A program made the translations under genes and the position numbers. Below the pieces are notes generated by a model. That model was not told where the DNA came from. It saw only the letters and a program-made list of their open reading frames with translations, and searched no databases. Below, one piece after another: positions 35,727 through 47,043 of a DNA stretch of 64,000 nucleotides. How positions within the stretch are numbered: position 1 is the stretch's first letter; every line of letters begins with the position of its first letter. This stretch comes from Ancylostoma caninum (taxonomy: Eukaryota; Nematoda; Chromadorea; Rhabditida; Ancylostomatidae), in NCBI GenBank assembly GCA_037903475.1, contig JBAJFG010000006.1, positions 249,501 through 313,500 on the forward strand, in the 5' to 3' direction.

Positions 35727-36343
35727 AAGGATAAGGATGAGGGGCCTTCTTTCACAACTATTTTTATTTCTTTAGGATAGATTTTGCTTTCATTTCCAGC
35801 TCCTTCCATTTCAAGTCTGTCATCCTTTCCGAACGGGCTAAACTGTTGGCAAGAAAGCTACATACTTCATAAGGCTTGAAAAATGATTACTTCATTTTTT
35901 ATATAGCACTTAATATAAGAATACAGCAAAATCTATGCGGGCGAAATGACGGTGGGTGCTGTCATTAATCGCTGATACGACGGAGAGATCGACTAATATT
36001 ATTTATAATCTTATTGATCAGAACAAAATAATAATTAAGATGTAATTAAAGTTCGAACACACACAAAAGTAGAGTTAATATAACACATAGGAATTAGGAG
36101 GATTATCTGGCACGTCTGGTATGACCTTTTCACTGAAGCTGACAAATTTAGGTGAGCGTGTGTACGGTTTGCGAGGGCTTCTCTGAGTTCTGAAAGAAGG
36201 ACCTGTTACTGTGTAGATTTCGGTAGAAGTAGACTCGCTCACCTCTCCAACTGATCCGTTTCTCTCTTTTTGTGGAAGCCTGCCGGAGACCCGTATGTTG
36301 AGGTTGTGGTTTTAGCAGAGAGAAGCGTCTAAAACAGTCCATC

Positions 36344-36455
36344 ATCAAAAGGATGCGATGGGCAGCAGCGATGCACTACCTTATCGCCTGGGCTGTCTCT
36401 CATACTTGAAGGCGGTGTAAGCATATCCGGAACTGCCATCGCATCCTTTTTTGAT
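36344..36455. repeat. Inverted repeat with 22-nt arms
   Basis: ATCAAAAGGATGCGATGG (36344-) is matched by CCATCGCATCCTTTT..GAT ending at 36455, with about 67 nt between. Could be a decayed MITE or an RNA hairpin. Confidence 0.6.
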
Positions 36456-37559
36456 TTCTTCCGAACGAAACCGTCAGTCTAGAAATAGCGATGCAGAAAA
36501 TTCTCTGCCTCAAACGCCAGTCCTTACCTTTCACTCAAGGGAACACAGTAATACACAGAAGATTGACTTGTATTGAAAATGTAACCACAGTATTTTTTAA
36601 TGAACGTAGGTTGAGGTTGTCCGACGCCTTCTCAGAAAAGTGGGCGCTTATGTTCCTGCCTCTGTGGCAGATAAAAAGCTTGGCAGGTAGCTGTAAGGAG
36701 CATACCAGCCTACAGTGGTCCTTATCAAGTAGTTCTTTTACGCATCGATCGTTACAGGAGTACAACACAGCAAATATTGGAGAACAAACGGTATACCCGG
36801 ACTCCCTCGGGGGAGTCATGACTCCTAGCCACTTCATAATGTTGCAGACAACTGCTAAGATCGGTAAATCCCAAGAGAATCGACCTCGTTTCGGGTCCAA
36901 TGTGCTGACGGATCACAGCGATCAGCTTTCCCCTGGCCCCGGAGCAAAGAACCGACAGAATTTCGTGTAAATTTTAAACCAGCTCACCCCACACAAATTT
37001 GAGGAGAGCGGGCCATTTAAATGGCATATCTGGAATAATGATTAAGACCAGCAAAACCGTGATGGGAGGCTTAAGCTGCGGCTGAGACAAAAAAGGTACA
37101 GCAAAATAGTTCGGATTTCGTAGATGGCGTTTGAATGTAGATTTTGGCGCCATTGTTGTGTACTCAGGTACAATGGGCATGGTAACACATGAACCCTAAA
37201 CCCTCTTCAGGATAGGGAGAAACGACAAAAACATCCCTCTCCTTTAATAATTTTCCGGAAGTTTCCGTTCTTCAGCCAAAAAAAAACCGCAAAATGTAAA
37301 ACATAACACGCAGGGTCAAAATGGGCGGAAAACGGAAAGCGTAAAGTGGAAAACAGAAAATTCTGCACACCTTTGACTACGAGCCCTTAAGGTTGCATGC
37401 GAAATTATGACATTTGATAACGGGAGGTCGCGCGGAGCCCCCGCCTCATTGGGAAGTTCCGATGAACCGCCGAATGATGCAATGAACCGTCCTTTACTAA
37501 GTGATGATTTTGGTAACATAATCATAAGTTAAAGAATAAAGGATTTCCACGGATCTTCT

Positions 37560-39680
37560 TCATACGAGGCCGGTTAGTCATGGCTACATGGCGCATCCCC
37601 AGGTGGTGGATAGGGGGCTAATCACGGACCAAACGCGACTTGCGGCTGCCCAGAGACGCGAGTGGTTTTAAAAAAAAAACTATTCATACCTTCCGCCAGT
37701 GCGTGGGTATGTTCATGCATGCGTGCGTGGGTGTGCTTGCGTGTCTGCAGATTGTATGCTGCACATTTATCCGAACCTTGCATTCAAGTGACTGGGAGGT
37801 GCAAGGAAGGCGGTTCCGAGTCGCCTCCAACAAATAAGCTCCATCGTCCACTCCCGGGAAGCCCAGCTAACATCCCGGTGAAATCTACCTCAGCTCCCCA
37901 TGGGGGAATAGAGCCCAGCAAGCTATTTCCTGTGGGATTACATTTTTCACAATCCACATACACTAATAATGGAGTGTTCCCCTGATCTCGGAAGAGTCAC
38001 TGGTACGGCAGCGCCAGTGAGGACGAGGTCGGAGGGGTTATCTAGGCTGCCTAAAACCAGAGGGACTATGATGACGGTTTGTACCTTCAACGCACGCACG
38101 CTTGCATCGGAGACTTCCATCGAGGATCTGATGATGCAGGCCAGGGAAATCAGGTACGACGTGATCGGACTGACCGAGAGGAGACACCGCTGAACGCCAC
38201 CTTCGGCACTAGAGAAGAACTGTTCCTTGGGACCTGCGACAGCAGAAAAGTTGGTGGAGTCGGTGTTCACGTCAACACGAAATTGGTCATGAACATCGAC
38301 TCGTTCGAACAGCTAACAACTGGAATAGGACGTTTGCGGTTAAGATGTGGATTAATACCGGTCTTGACAATAGCCCACGCTTAAACATACAGCTACGACG
38401 AAGAGGAGATTGAGGCCTCCTATGTGGACTTGGTGAAGTTCTACTGGGAAGATCACACATTCTACAAGGTTAGCGTTGGTGACTTCAACGCCAAGATTGG
38501 CCCTAGGAAAACGCCTGCGGAACTCCACATCGGTACTTACGGCCTGCAGTGAAAAAGGGAGAGAGGCTGTCCGAGTTCATTATGACGACGAAGACCATCC
38601 ATGGCAACTCACAATCTCAGAAGGCAACTTCCCTACGCTGGACGTGGGAGTCAGCCGGTGGAGAGTTCCATAATGGAATTGACCACATCATCGTCAGTCG
38701 AAGGTCTTGCACGACAGACGTCGGTGTTGCACAGAAGTTATACCTGATCAGACTATAGCCTCTTTCGTGCAAGATTCTTCTTCTCGCGCAGTGGAGAGAA
38801 AGCCCAAAGTTTAAGGGGAGGATTCCCAAACCCGTCATCAGTTGGGATCTCTTCACTTCGTTGGCCGGCTTTTAGGAAGATGCCCTTGTCGACAACATCG
38901 ACGAAGAGTACGATCGGCTTGCACAGCATCTCCGCGACAGCGCAAAGAGCGCCTAGGTCTCAAGATCCACCAAGAGACGATTGTTTTAGGAAACCATCGA
39001 GCTGGTAAGACAGAGTGGAGCCGCTAGAGCCGCAGGCAACTACCCGTTAACGTCCGAGCTCGTAAAAAGATGCGTAGAAGCGATAAATGAAGACCTCAAG
39101 GAGAGAAGAGCAGCAGTGTTGGCTGAAGCCGCAGAGGCAGAGAAAAACATTCGCAGCGCCCGCCGAGACTTCGCCAATAGCAAGACTAAATGTCCGCCCT
39201 CCGGTGCCCGGATGGAACAATTTCTTCATCAAGACGTGTAATGGCGAAGGTCATCTACGATCTGCGTTATCGAACGCTCCATCAGGAAGGTGATGGTAGG
39301 AATAACTCGCCTCACTCAAATGAAGGCTGGAATACGGAATTTCACCCTTCCAGAACAGTCGAAGATCAAGGATGCTGCCGCTTACGTGAAATTGAGTAAG
39401 ATTAGGTGGGAGTGCACATGATGCGTTTTAACGACAACCGCTGGAGAACAGCCGTCAGCGATTGGACTCCACGAAACATTAAGCGCACAACAGGAAGACC
39501 ACCGACCCGATGGTTAGACTTCTTCACGAATTCCTTCAAGGATAGAAACGATGTCTCCGTGTTCCGCGAACGGGCAGAATCTGAGAAACTCTGGCGCACG
39601 AGAGAGAAGTGGAAGGATTGCTGGCGCCCGCTCGGTACATCCGAAGATCAACGGGAGTCAAGGTGATCAAGGTGATAATA
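37560..39680 (+). pseudogene. RTE-type LINE, endonuclease present, reverse transcriptase core deleted
   Basis: After a GC-richer 5' region, the plus strand from 38070 reads MMTVCTFNARTLASE and DVIGLTE (apurinic endonuclease start), LFLGTCDSRKVGGVGVHVNT, GDFNAKIGPRKTP with catalytic Asp/Asn, and NGIDHIIVSRR with the Asp-His pair. The linker region follows (NIDEEYDRL, ERRAAVLAEAAEAEKNI). At about 39240-39250 the frame jumps straight to the distal part (RSIRKVMVGITRLTQ, KIRWECT, RTTGRPPTRWLDFFT), so the reverse transcriptase palm was lost by internal deletion. It ends with the short tandem GGTGATCAAGGTGAT typical of RTE tails. Several frameshifts and stops; not autonomous. Confidence 0.88.
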
Positions 39681-39706
39681 ATTTTCTAATGACTTTCGCC
39701 TTCTAT

Positions 39707-40067
39707 CAGTGGGGAACGAAGGGGGGAGTAGGAGGAGGAAGAGGGTGGGCGCCCCCTCCCGCCCCCGAGAATGGGTCGCCAAATTTCTGAAATTAGTTCA
39801 CAACGCATACATAAATCTTGCACCAGTTTATTTTTAATTGCTTGTTTTTATTATATCTTATACTAAATAATTTTATTAACTATTTACGATTATAAATAAA
39901 TTGATTATAAATTTGATTGTGATGTGATTATAAATTTATTGATGTATGTGATAAATGTGATTATAAATTTATTGATCCTATCTTGCATCTGGATCCCAGA
40001 GCAGCGGAGACTCCACTTTTTTTCCACATCCCTTCCTCCTTCCGCCCACTTACTTCGTCCGCCACTG
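39707..40067. mobile_element. hAT-type MITE 1
   Basis: Ends CAGTGGGGAACGAAG and the inverse of CAGTGGCGGACGAAG. Flanking 8-bp duplication CCTTCTAT/CCTTATAT (7 of 8 match). Internal CCGAGAATGGGTCGCCAAA is shared with MITE 2. Confidence 0.75.
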
Positions 40068-40075
40068 CCTTATAT

Positions 40076-41180
40076 GTATAGTAAATGGAGGTACACAAAG
40101 CTTACGAGAAGTGCTAAGCGATGCCGACGTTCAGAAGCTACTTCTTCCCCTGCATCTCCGCTTGGGAACAGTGTGAAGCACAGGTGCGATGAGCAAACCA
40201 CCCCTACGTATTTAGAGAACAAAAGCGAAAAAAAAGAAAGGGGGGGGGGAGGTACGTTGTGTTTTTTCTTTCTGATTAATTCTCGTCCTGCGACCCTTAC
40301 ACTCTACGTATGCATTGACTTCGCCAGAATGGCTGACGGATTCCATTTAGGAAACATCGTGAAGGAAATGGTGTCGAGGCCCTAACACATTATTCGAGCT
40401 GTGCATGAGATGTTCCACACCTCTACAATCTCTGTCATTACTTCAAAAATTTCCCATCACAGTAAATCGGTACAGGAAAAAAAAGTAATAGTAACAAGCA
40501 ATGGACGCAGTAATTAGTAAAATTAGTATGTAATTGCTAGCCATAGGAGAAAGACCATAATAAATTTTCCTAGTTTCACTCCTCCTGTGAAAGTCGCGCA
40601 CGTTAAATCGCTTTGCAACTGCACGAAGTCCAGTTGAAACCCCTCTGGAGCTATTTCGCGCTCCTATGCGATTCTGCGCTCCACTGCGGAAGAGATTACT
40701 GAAGTTTCCACCACAGGGCAAGTGCGTAGAAGGTGCGTGTATCGCAGCCTTATCGCATCTACTCTGTGGTGGACGCCAGTGGCGGACGCAGAGAGTGGGC
40801 GGGAAGGGGGAGGCGTGATGTCTCCGCCGATTTGGGGACCCAGATGGAAAATAAAATTAATAAAAATACCAATTATAATAATAAATAATAAATAAAAATT
40901 ATATTAAAAATAATATCAAAAGTAAACAATTAAAAACAAACTAATACAATATTTTTATTCGTATTGTAAAGTAATTTCGAAGGTTTGGCGACCCATTCTC
41001 GGGGGGGGGGGCGCCCCCCCCGCGTCCGCCACTGGTGGACGCTACAGTATTTAGGAGTGGTAGAGAGACTAGAGATTGAGAAAGGCCGAATACTGGTTAA
41101 AAAAATAGGATGGAAGCTGTTCGATTGGCGGGAGTTCGCAGACTGCACTCCGCGGAATCTCTAAAAATTCGTCTGGGAAC
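40076..41180. repeat. Copy of a large dispersed repeat also present at 51.6-52.6 kb
   Basis: Segments around 40165-40440 and 40735-41100 match, in inverted order, 51890-52200 and 51655-51730 (shared CCACCCCTACGTATTT, GAGATGTTCCACACCTCT, GAAGGTGCGTGTATCGC, TACAGTATTTAGGA). A fragment also lies at 53395-53460. Nature of the repeat unknown; no coding capacity found. Confidence 0.7.
40777..41034. mobile_element. hAT-type MITE 2 with exact 8-bp duplication
   Basis: Ends CAGTGGCGGACGC and its inverse, flanked by GTGGACGC at 40769-40776 and 41035-41042. The paralogous copy of the surrounding repeat (51655-51730, minus strand) has a single GTGGACTC and no insertion, so it serves as an empty site. 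Confidence 0.92.
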
Positions 41181-41410
41181 ACAATCCAGTCAGTTTTACT
41201 AAGCTCCACACAATCTTTCGAACCATGCGATATGAATTATAAAGAGTGCCTCCCTTAACCAACATTTCATTTCCTCATTAAAACACCAAAGATTATTGAA
41301 CAGCGCTACCAGTCTCTCAATATCTCCACGGACATCTTGGAATCCATAGTCCATTGAAAAGGACATAGCACAGTAAAAAGCGAAAAAAAACGAACAAATT
41401 GGTACCTCTT

Positions 41411-41503
41411 CAAATGGGGAGTCGACAGCATCCACTTCATGTTGTGTAGGATCATCATGGCGTCGCATATCTTCGCTCGTTAGGTCATCCTCAAAAAAGA
41501 TCA
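41411..41503 (-). CDS. Possible acidic coding exon
   Basis: Minus-strand frame FEDDLTSEDMRRHDD..HEVDAVDSPFEE closes at a donor GAG|GTACCA. The composition looks coding, but the upstream acceptor (TTTTTTGAG) is unusual. A second open stretch (VPQEEATKSLLRISGM) follows an acceptor TCTCTAG near 41632. No family recognised. Confidence 0.25.
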
Positions 41504-43049
41504 TTAAATCACTATTTCACCATTTCTTGAAACAACATTCACCCCTTGTGTTTTGTCGACTGCGGCACCCTCACCCGAGAGCATTCCAGAAATTCGTAGT
41601 AGTGACTTCGTCGCTTCTTCTTGAGGTACCTAGAGAGGTAACCAATCAGAGTACCACAAAACTTTTCGGATTTTCAGAAGATTCTCGACTCCCTTTGATC
41701 ACAGGAACATTTCATGAAGCAAGGCGTCTTGATAGTTTTTAATTACTCTCTCCCTACTTCTGACGGCACTGCTCTTTTACGAGAAGACCCCATACATCGA
41801 AAACAGTTAAAACCCTTTCGAAAACTACTTAACCGTTTTTGCAGAGATCGTTTCAGTCCAAAAATGTTCTGATACGCACATACATACGTACATATTTTAG
41901 AGCTAACCCAGTGTTCATTGACTGAGCGCTCTGATGGATATGTTGGGCGGTTCTGCTATCCAAGCAAAGAAAGCTATCCGCGGCTATGTGAATCCAATCT
42001 TTCTACTACATGTCATTTTTACACGGTTGATTTCCACCTGGTAGTTGGGTGAAAACCAGTGAGGACGGATATCTGCTCGCTGAGTACACCTTTTACAGTT
42101 AAATCTGTTCCATATATTCACAGAGGCCATAGACCCCATAGCTTGAAGTAGCATCTAATTCGTATCCAATTATTACAAAAAAAAAACAACATTGGCAGTA
42201 GCTTATATAGTGTCTAAGAGCTTTGGTGCGTCTTGCATGTAGGGAAGTCATCTGCAATGCTATTTGAAGTATACCAGCCTGACCATCCGGCTCTCAGGCT
42301 TCTTTTGTGCTCGCTTCTTTTGTGCTCACTCGTGTCTACGTTCCCCTCCACTGAGTGCTGGCCCACCTCTTTAACGAGTCCAGCGACGCTTCCTCTTTTA
42401 GCGCTGTTGCACCACTCTCACAAATGTGGACCCGTCCAGCGACATCTTAGGCATCATTGAGCACTGGCACACCATATACGTTGCCACAGACCCGTTCGTG
42501 ACATCTTCTACTGGGTGTCGGCGCCCCACTCTCGCTCATGTTTCGGACGCTTACGACGGCGTCGTTAGCGTCGATCATGCAGGGTGCGGACGATTCTATT
42601 CTTTGGAGTGAAGTCGACGGCACCAAAGATGCAGCAACCGAGCACGAATGTTGGATGCAAAGTGTGTTTTATTCAACGCAATAGAAAGAATGCGTCGGTC
42701 GATCCGCCGCAGAATCGCGTCCGCAACGACGACTCTCGCGAAGTCGTCGCTGGCGTCTGAAACGCTGCACCCAGCCTCTCGCATCCTTGTCAGCGCACCC
42801 ATTCCACTCCCCGTCCGGCTCCTCCTCTTCCTTCTAAATGCATCCTAACCGTTCTTCCCTTTTAGCCCTAGGGCATACTACAGAGCGACGCTGTCGCTGC
42901 GACCGTTCACCACCACAAGTTTTCTCACAGTGGCTCCTATGCCAGCACGGTGTTCCATGCAAACTGTGTGATAAGATATGAGAACTCGTAACACTTTGTT
43001 CTCATCATTTCCATTCATTTTCTTCACCGCGACGGTGTCGCTGTGAAGT

Positions 43050-43525
43050 ATGCCATAGGCCTTATACGACCTCATGATCATACGCTTATCTCACTCATTC
43101 CAACTGCGATCCAAACAACTTTCGCTATCAAAAGAACTTAACATGTCTGAACATGACAAAAGTGGCCCGAAATACCTGTAAATCAAAGTAAAAACTAAAA
43201 TTTATAACATTTTAGATAACTCGACGGGCTGAACATAATGGTGTAGTTAGTTTTTGACTTTGTTTTTTTTGGCTGGTTCTCGTGCACGCACACACACACA
43301 CACACGACGAGAACCAGCCATCAAAAACGAAAAATCCCTATATCATTGAGTTCAGCGCGTCGAGTTATGGACAAAAATGTGGTGCATTTTGATTTTTACA
43401 TTGATTAAAGGGGGTTTCGGGCCACTTGTGTCATGTTCAGACATGTTAATGGCCGGCAGTTGTTTTTGCCACGGTCGGAATGTATGAGATAAGCTTATGA
43501 TCACACGACCGTATAAAAGGAAAGA
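43050..43525. repeat. Long palindrome, arms of about 235 bp, (CA)n centre
   Basis: Paired landmarks: GGCTGGTTCTCG / CGAGAACCAGCC next to the (CA)n at about 43288-43303; AACTCGACG / CGTCGAGTT; TAACATGTCTGAACATGACA / inverse; GATCATACGCTTATCTCA / TGAGATAAGCTTATGATC. The outer parts are more diverged. Confidence 0.85.
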
Positions 43526-43639
43526 GACGCGTAGTATGCTTCTGTAACGGGGAGGAGGAACCAGGAGGGGGAGGAGTGACACAGATGAGGGTTGCTGAAG
43601 CACGGATGGAGCAGAATTTGATAAGAATATGTTATATGC

Positions 43640-43862
43640 TATGTTAGAGGTGCGCCGGTACCCGGTAGAGGGAGAGTTGCCACTGAACGGATGAACAGCT
43701 GTGGAAGTAATGCGCCGGCGCCAATAGTTGAGGCAACGCCTGGGGAGGGATCCAATGGTGTGATAAGGGTGCGCCGGCGTCCGAAAGAGGGGAATCGCCT
43801 GGAGTAGGGTCCATCGGCGTGATAAGGGTGCGCCGGCGTCCAAGAGTGGGGAAACGTCACTC
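43640..43862 (-). repeat. Minisatellite block, about 60-bp units, minus orientation
   Basis: Units GGTGTGATAAGGGTGCGCCGGC then GTCC..GAGGGGAA..CGCC, the reverse complement of array B at 27.4-27.8 kb. Confidence 0.8.
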
Positions 43863-44505
43863 GAGTGTTGAATAGTTATAGAAAGGGCGCATCGGAGTCA
43901 GAGAGCACGAAAGTACAAAAAAGTGGAGTTCAGATAAAGGTGGAGTGGGCGGCGTGGAATGAAAGAGACTCCACATGGAGGCAACGCGAGCGAAGCGAGC
44001 TCAAAAAGAAGCCTAGTGTCCGGCGTAAGCTAGACTCTCAAGCTGGTAGTAGATTAATGGGAAGCATGCAGTGCCAAAGAAACCTTAGCACTTTCTCTCA
44101 CCTTAGCTAAAGAAAGACAGCAAAGTACGAAACTAAGAAGACCGGCAACTAACCTTGTACATCTTCAGGCGCACTCGAGGTAGGAAAAAGCAAAAATGGT
44201 AAAGAAGAAGTCCCGCGAAAGAGACCAGCATTTCACCGATGTATATGGATGCAGTCGTAATCTTGAAAGAAATTTGAAGTTCGAAAATTCGTCACATTCT
44301 ATTGTGAAAATCTCACTAAGAACGTTTTAAATTGAGAATTCCAGTCATTTCCATTTGAAACCATAGCTTAATGAGCAATTGCACTGAAAATGAACCTTAC
44401 CTTTGAATGAACAATGTGAGATGTTGATAGAGCAGTTCACACTCACAATCAGGCAAAAATGTCAGGACATGCGGAGGACGACAGCTCTAATTTCACAGAA
44501 ACCTA

Positions 44506-45269
44506 GTGCGGATGGCCCGCTCTACCATTACTGGCCGGAGAATCACCGGGTCGGAGCCCGGCCGGGAATGGTACAGCGAGCCGGTCGGCGGTAGGCTTCC
44601 GCTCAGCCGGAGCTGCTCCAAATCGAGCGAGTACAGCCGCTACTGCTCAAAATCGCGTGCTCAGAGCAAAGTTGTCACCAATTACCCCTTAAATGGCAAC
44701 AAGTAGTGTTTCAATCTCTGGCAGCTTAGCGTCCGGTTGAGCAGTGCCTCGCACAGAAGAGCTCAGGGTTCGACGCAGCGGTGGATCCGTAGTGATAGAA
44801 AGGCAGCACAAATCAGCAAATTCTCATCAGGAATAGCAAAAGGCGCCTGATTGCAAATCCCCCACCTGTTTTCGCAGCGTCAGCTTTCTTCTACCATCGA
44901 TTGGAATCGAGCCAACCTGACCATTGTTTCTGAATGTTTGAGAGTCATCCAATTTATCCACTCCGCTATACGTGCTTCTGATCTGACTCTCTCGGCTGAT
45001 GCCTTCATCTCTTATCACTATCCTACTATCATTAACCGACCATTCCGACCGGGCAAGCCGGAATGCTACCATAGTCGACCGGGCCGGCCGGAAGGTTATT
45101 ATGGTCGATCGGGCCGGACGGCCATGAGCTGTCTCCCGGCCAGTTGCAGGTGTGGCCAGCCGGTGATGGGATGCAGCCCGGCCCGTATGCGGTGATGGGC
45201 CGGACGCAGACCGGTGGTCAGCAGATCCCTGGCTGGTCGGCACCTACTGGTAGAGCGGGCCGTCCGCAC
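44506..45269. mobile_element. GC-rich element with 26-bp terminal inverted repeats
   Basis: GTGCGGATGGCCCGCTCTAC at 44506 is matched inverted by GTAGAGCGGGCCGTCCGCAC ending at 45269. The inside is far more GC-rich than its surroundings, with PGQ-like translated stretches on the plus strand (LSPGQLQVWPAGDGMQPGPY) but no full frame. It contains a tRNA-like box (GGTTCGACGC) near 44770. Superfamily unknown. Confidence 0.6.
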
Positions 45270-45288
45270 CAAGTGTGTGAGTTCTTAA

Positions 45289-46211
45289 AGGCAGCACCCA
45301 CAGGAATTTTCGCTTCTTAGCTCTTGATCCGATCATGATCTATTTCATTATGGGATCAATTCTGCATCAAAATCACCAGCTTGAACATTTCCTATCACGA
45401 GTAATAACAGGTAACACCTGGATCAGCAGGATCACTAGGTTGTAAGTTTTACGACTTTTCATGCTAGCATTGAGCTCCAAAATCTTTACTGGAGCGCAAA
45501 AAATAGCGACTGCCAGCTAATTCGGTAAAGATTCCAGGTGGCAGTCTTTTGTATTTGTCTTTCCTCCACTCGTTTCGAACACAATTGCCTTGCTATGATC
45601 CCCTAATTACTTCATTTTCGCTCATTATTCCATTAAGTTTTCCTTTAAATACGCTGTTCCATCCAGACATCTATAGGAAACTCCAAACGTACGTAGACAA
45701 GAGTCGAGATTTCGGCGCAGGGCAGAGACGCGGACGCACACTATGCTGAGCACCCGTAATCCTGCCCAAGAGAGCCGCGCCGCGGTCCTGACTCTTGACT
45801 GCGTCCGTTTGGAGTTCTCTGTATTTCCTCAAATATTATTTTTATTCACCTTATTTAGCTTGTTAAAATTCATCATTACGTTTTTTCCCCTGCGATATGT
45901 CCTTATACTGAACATTCTATTTTCCTTTTGTATGTGCTTTTTCTATTTGGAGAAATTTGCCATACTCTTCAATTATTTAACTGCTCCAGGGAAGTAGGTG
46001 GTGGTAGTCGACTTATCGACTTTTTTGTTCGACCTCATCCGTGTAACTCTACCAGACCTACTCTAATCTCCAATCTAACCAAACTGAAGGATCTCAAAAA
46101 TGTATTCTCATGAGATTCGGCAAAATCGAACACTTTACTTGTACTCCTCATAGTCTGAAACCTGAGATTATGTTAAAAACTTGGTGACCAAATTTTCCGT
46201 GGGAGCTGCCT
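45289..46211. mobile_element. TTAA-type element, copy 3
   Basis: TTAA at 45285-45288, then AGGCAGCACCCACAGGAATT. The right end is the inverse of AGGCAGCTCCCACGGAAAAT, followed by TTGA. 923 bp, no transposase. Internal fold-back at 45676-45822. Confidence 0.55.
45676..45822. repeat. Imperfect hairpin of about 147 nt inside TTAA-type element
   Basis: AACTCCAAACGTACG..GACAAGAGTC pairs with GACTCTTGACTGCGTCCGTT..GGAGTT over about 45 positions with interruptions. Confidence 0.6.
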
Positions 46212-47043
46212 TTGAGGAAGTTTACTGGTCATGCGGTAAGCGCCTGCTTTGGGACATGCGGAGGGGTAGTCGAGGGGTACGACCTAGGTCCGAAAAATTG
46301 TCGGGACTTGCGGAGCAAGCGGCCGGGGTGCGACATACCCTCCGAATACTGATAAAAACCAGGTGCGGAGGAACATGGCAGGTAATCCGAGTACCGATCG
46401 AGGTCAGACAACACAGTGATTTCTGCCTATTTTCCCGCTTGTTGCCCTGCACTTCGTCCTTCTTCTATAACAACGTTTAACAAGATTCTTGTTGTCGTAT
46501 TTGCTTCAAAAACTTCCCGTAGAACGACGTTTATTAGACTTCTTATTGTAATGTTCACCTGTCAAGATGGCGCTTTAGCAGAAACGAAGTATGTCTCCTA
46601 AAGTGTTGCGTGAACAGAATTCCGTGCTGAAAGGTAACCCCTCGTACCACCACATGTTAGAGTTGCTTGTGTCGTAAGGATTCAATGGCAAATAATGAGC
46701 TAAATCATACGTCAGTTTAGGCTTGCATCCTCAATCCGTGTAGAGCTCTGAGACGAATTATAGGAGAACCACTAGCGTCTCGCGGTGGTTGTGATCTCGA
46801 CTCAAGTTTGTGTTATTAATTAAGCAAATGGTGAAATGTTAGTGTGCCAGAAGTTGTGGCACATCCTATAGCAGAAAAGATACTAAGCGGAGTTTATTCT
46901 CCTGGACTGGAGCTACATTGGGGCATGTAGTGCGACGGGTCTACAGCACGCGTAACATTTAGTATTCTCTTACAATTAGCTTAGAGTATCTTCAAACTTC
47001 CCCGTTCGGAGTAAATCGAAACGAATCAGCTCAGGGTAATTAA

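Larger units (their letters stand above)
42274..44047. mobile_element. Composite fold-back element with inverted termini, minisatellite blocks and a central palindrome
   Basis: Left end ACCAGCCTGACCATCCGGCT, CTCAGGCTTCTTTTG and GCTCGCTTC. The right end is the inverse (GCGAGCGAAGCGAGC, AAGAAGCCT, GTCCGGCGTAAGC, AGCTGGTA). Inside each end lie GGCGCACC-type minisatellite units pointing inward (42400-42530 plus strand; 43640-43860 minus strand). The middle is a palindrome of about 470 bp centred on a (CA)n run. No transposase. About 1.77 kb. Confidence 0.7.

Noticed and set aside
36491..36970. Overlapping long frames on both strands
   Set aside because: Both strands are open over the same stretch and neither product is recognisable; probably chance or an old repeat.
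44750..44790. Functional tRNA gene near the GGTTCGACGC motif
   Set aside because: No closing acceptor stem or proper anticodon arm could be drawn.
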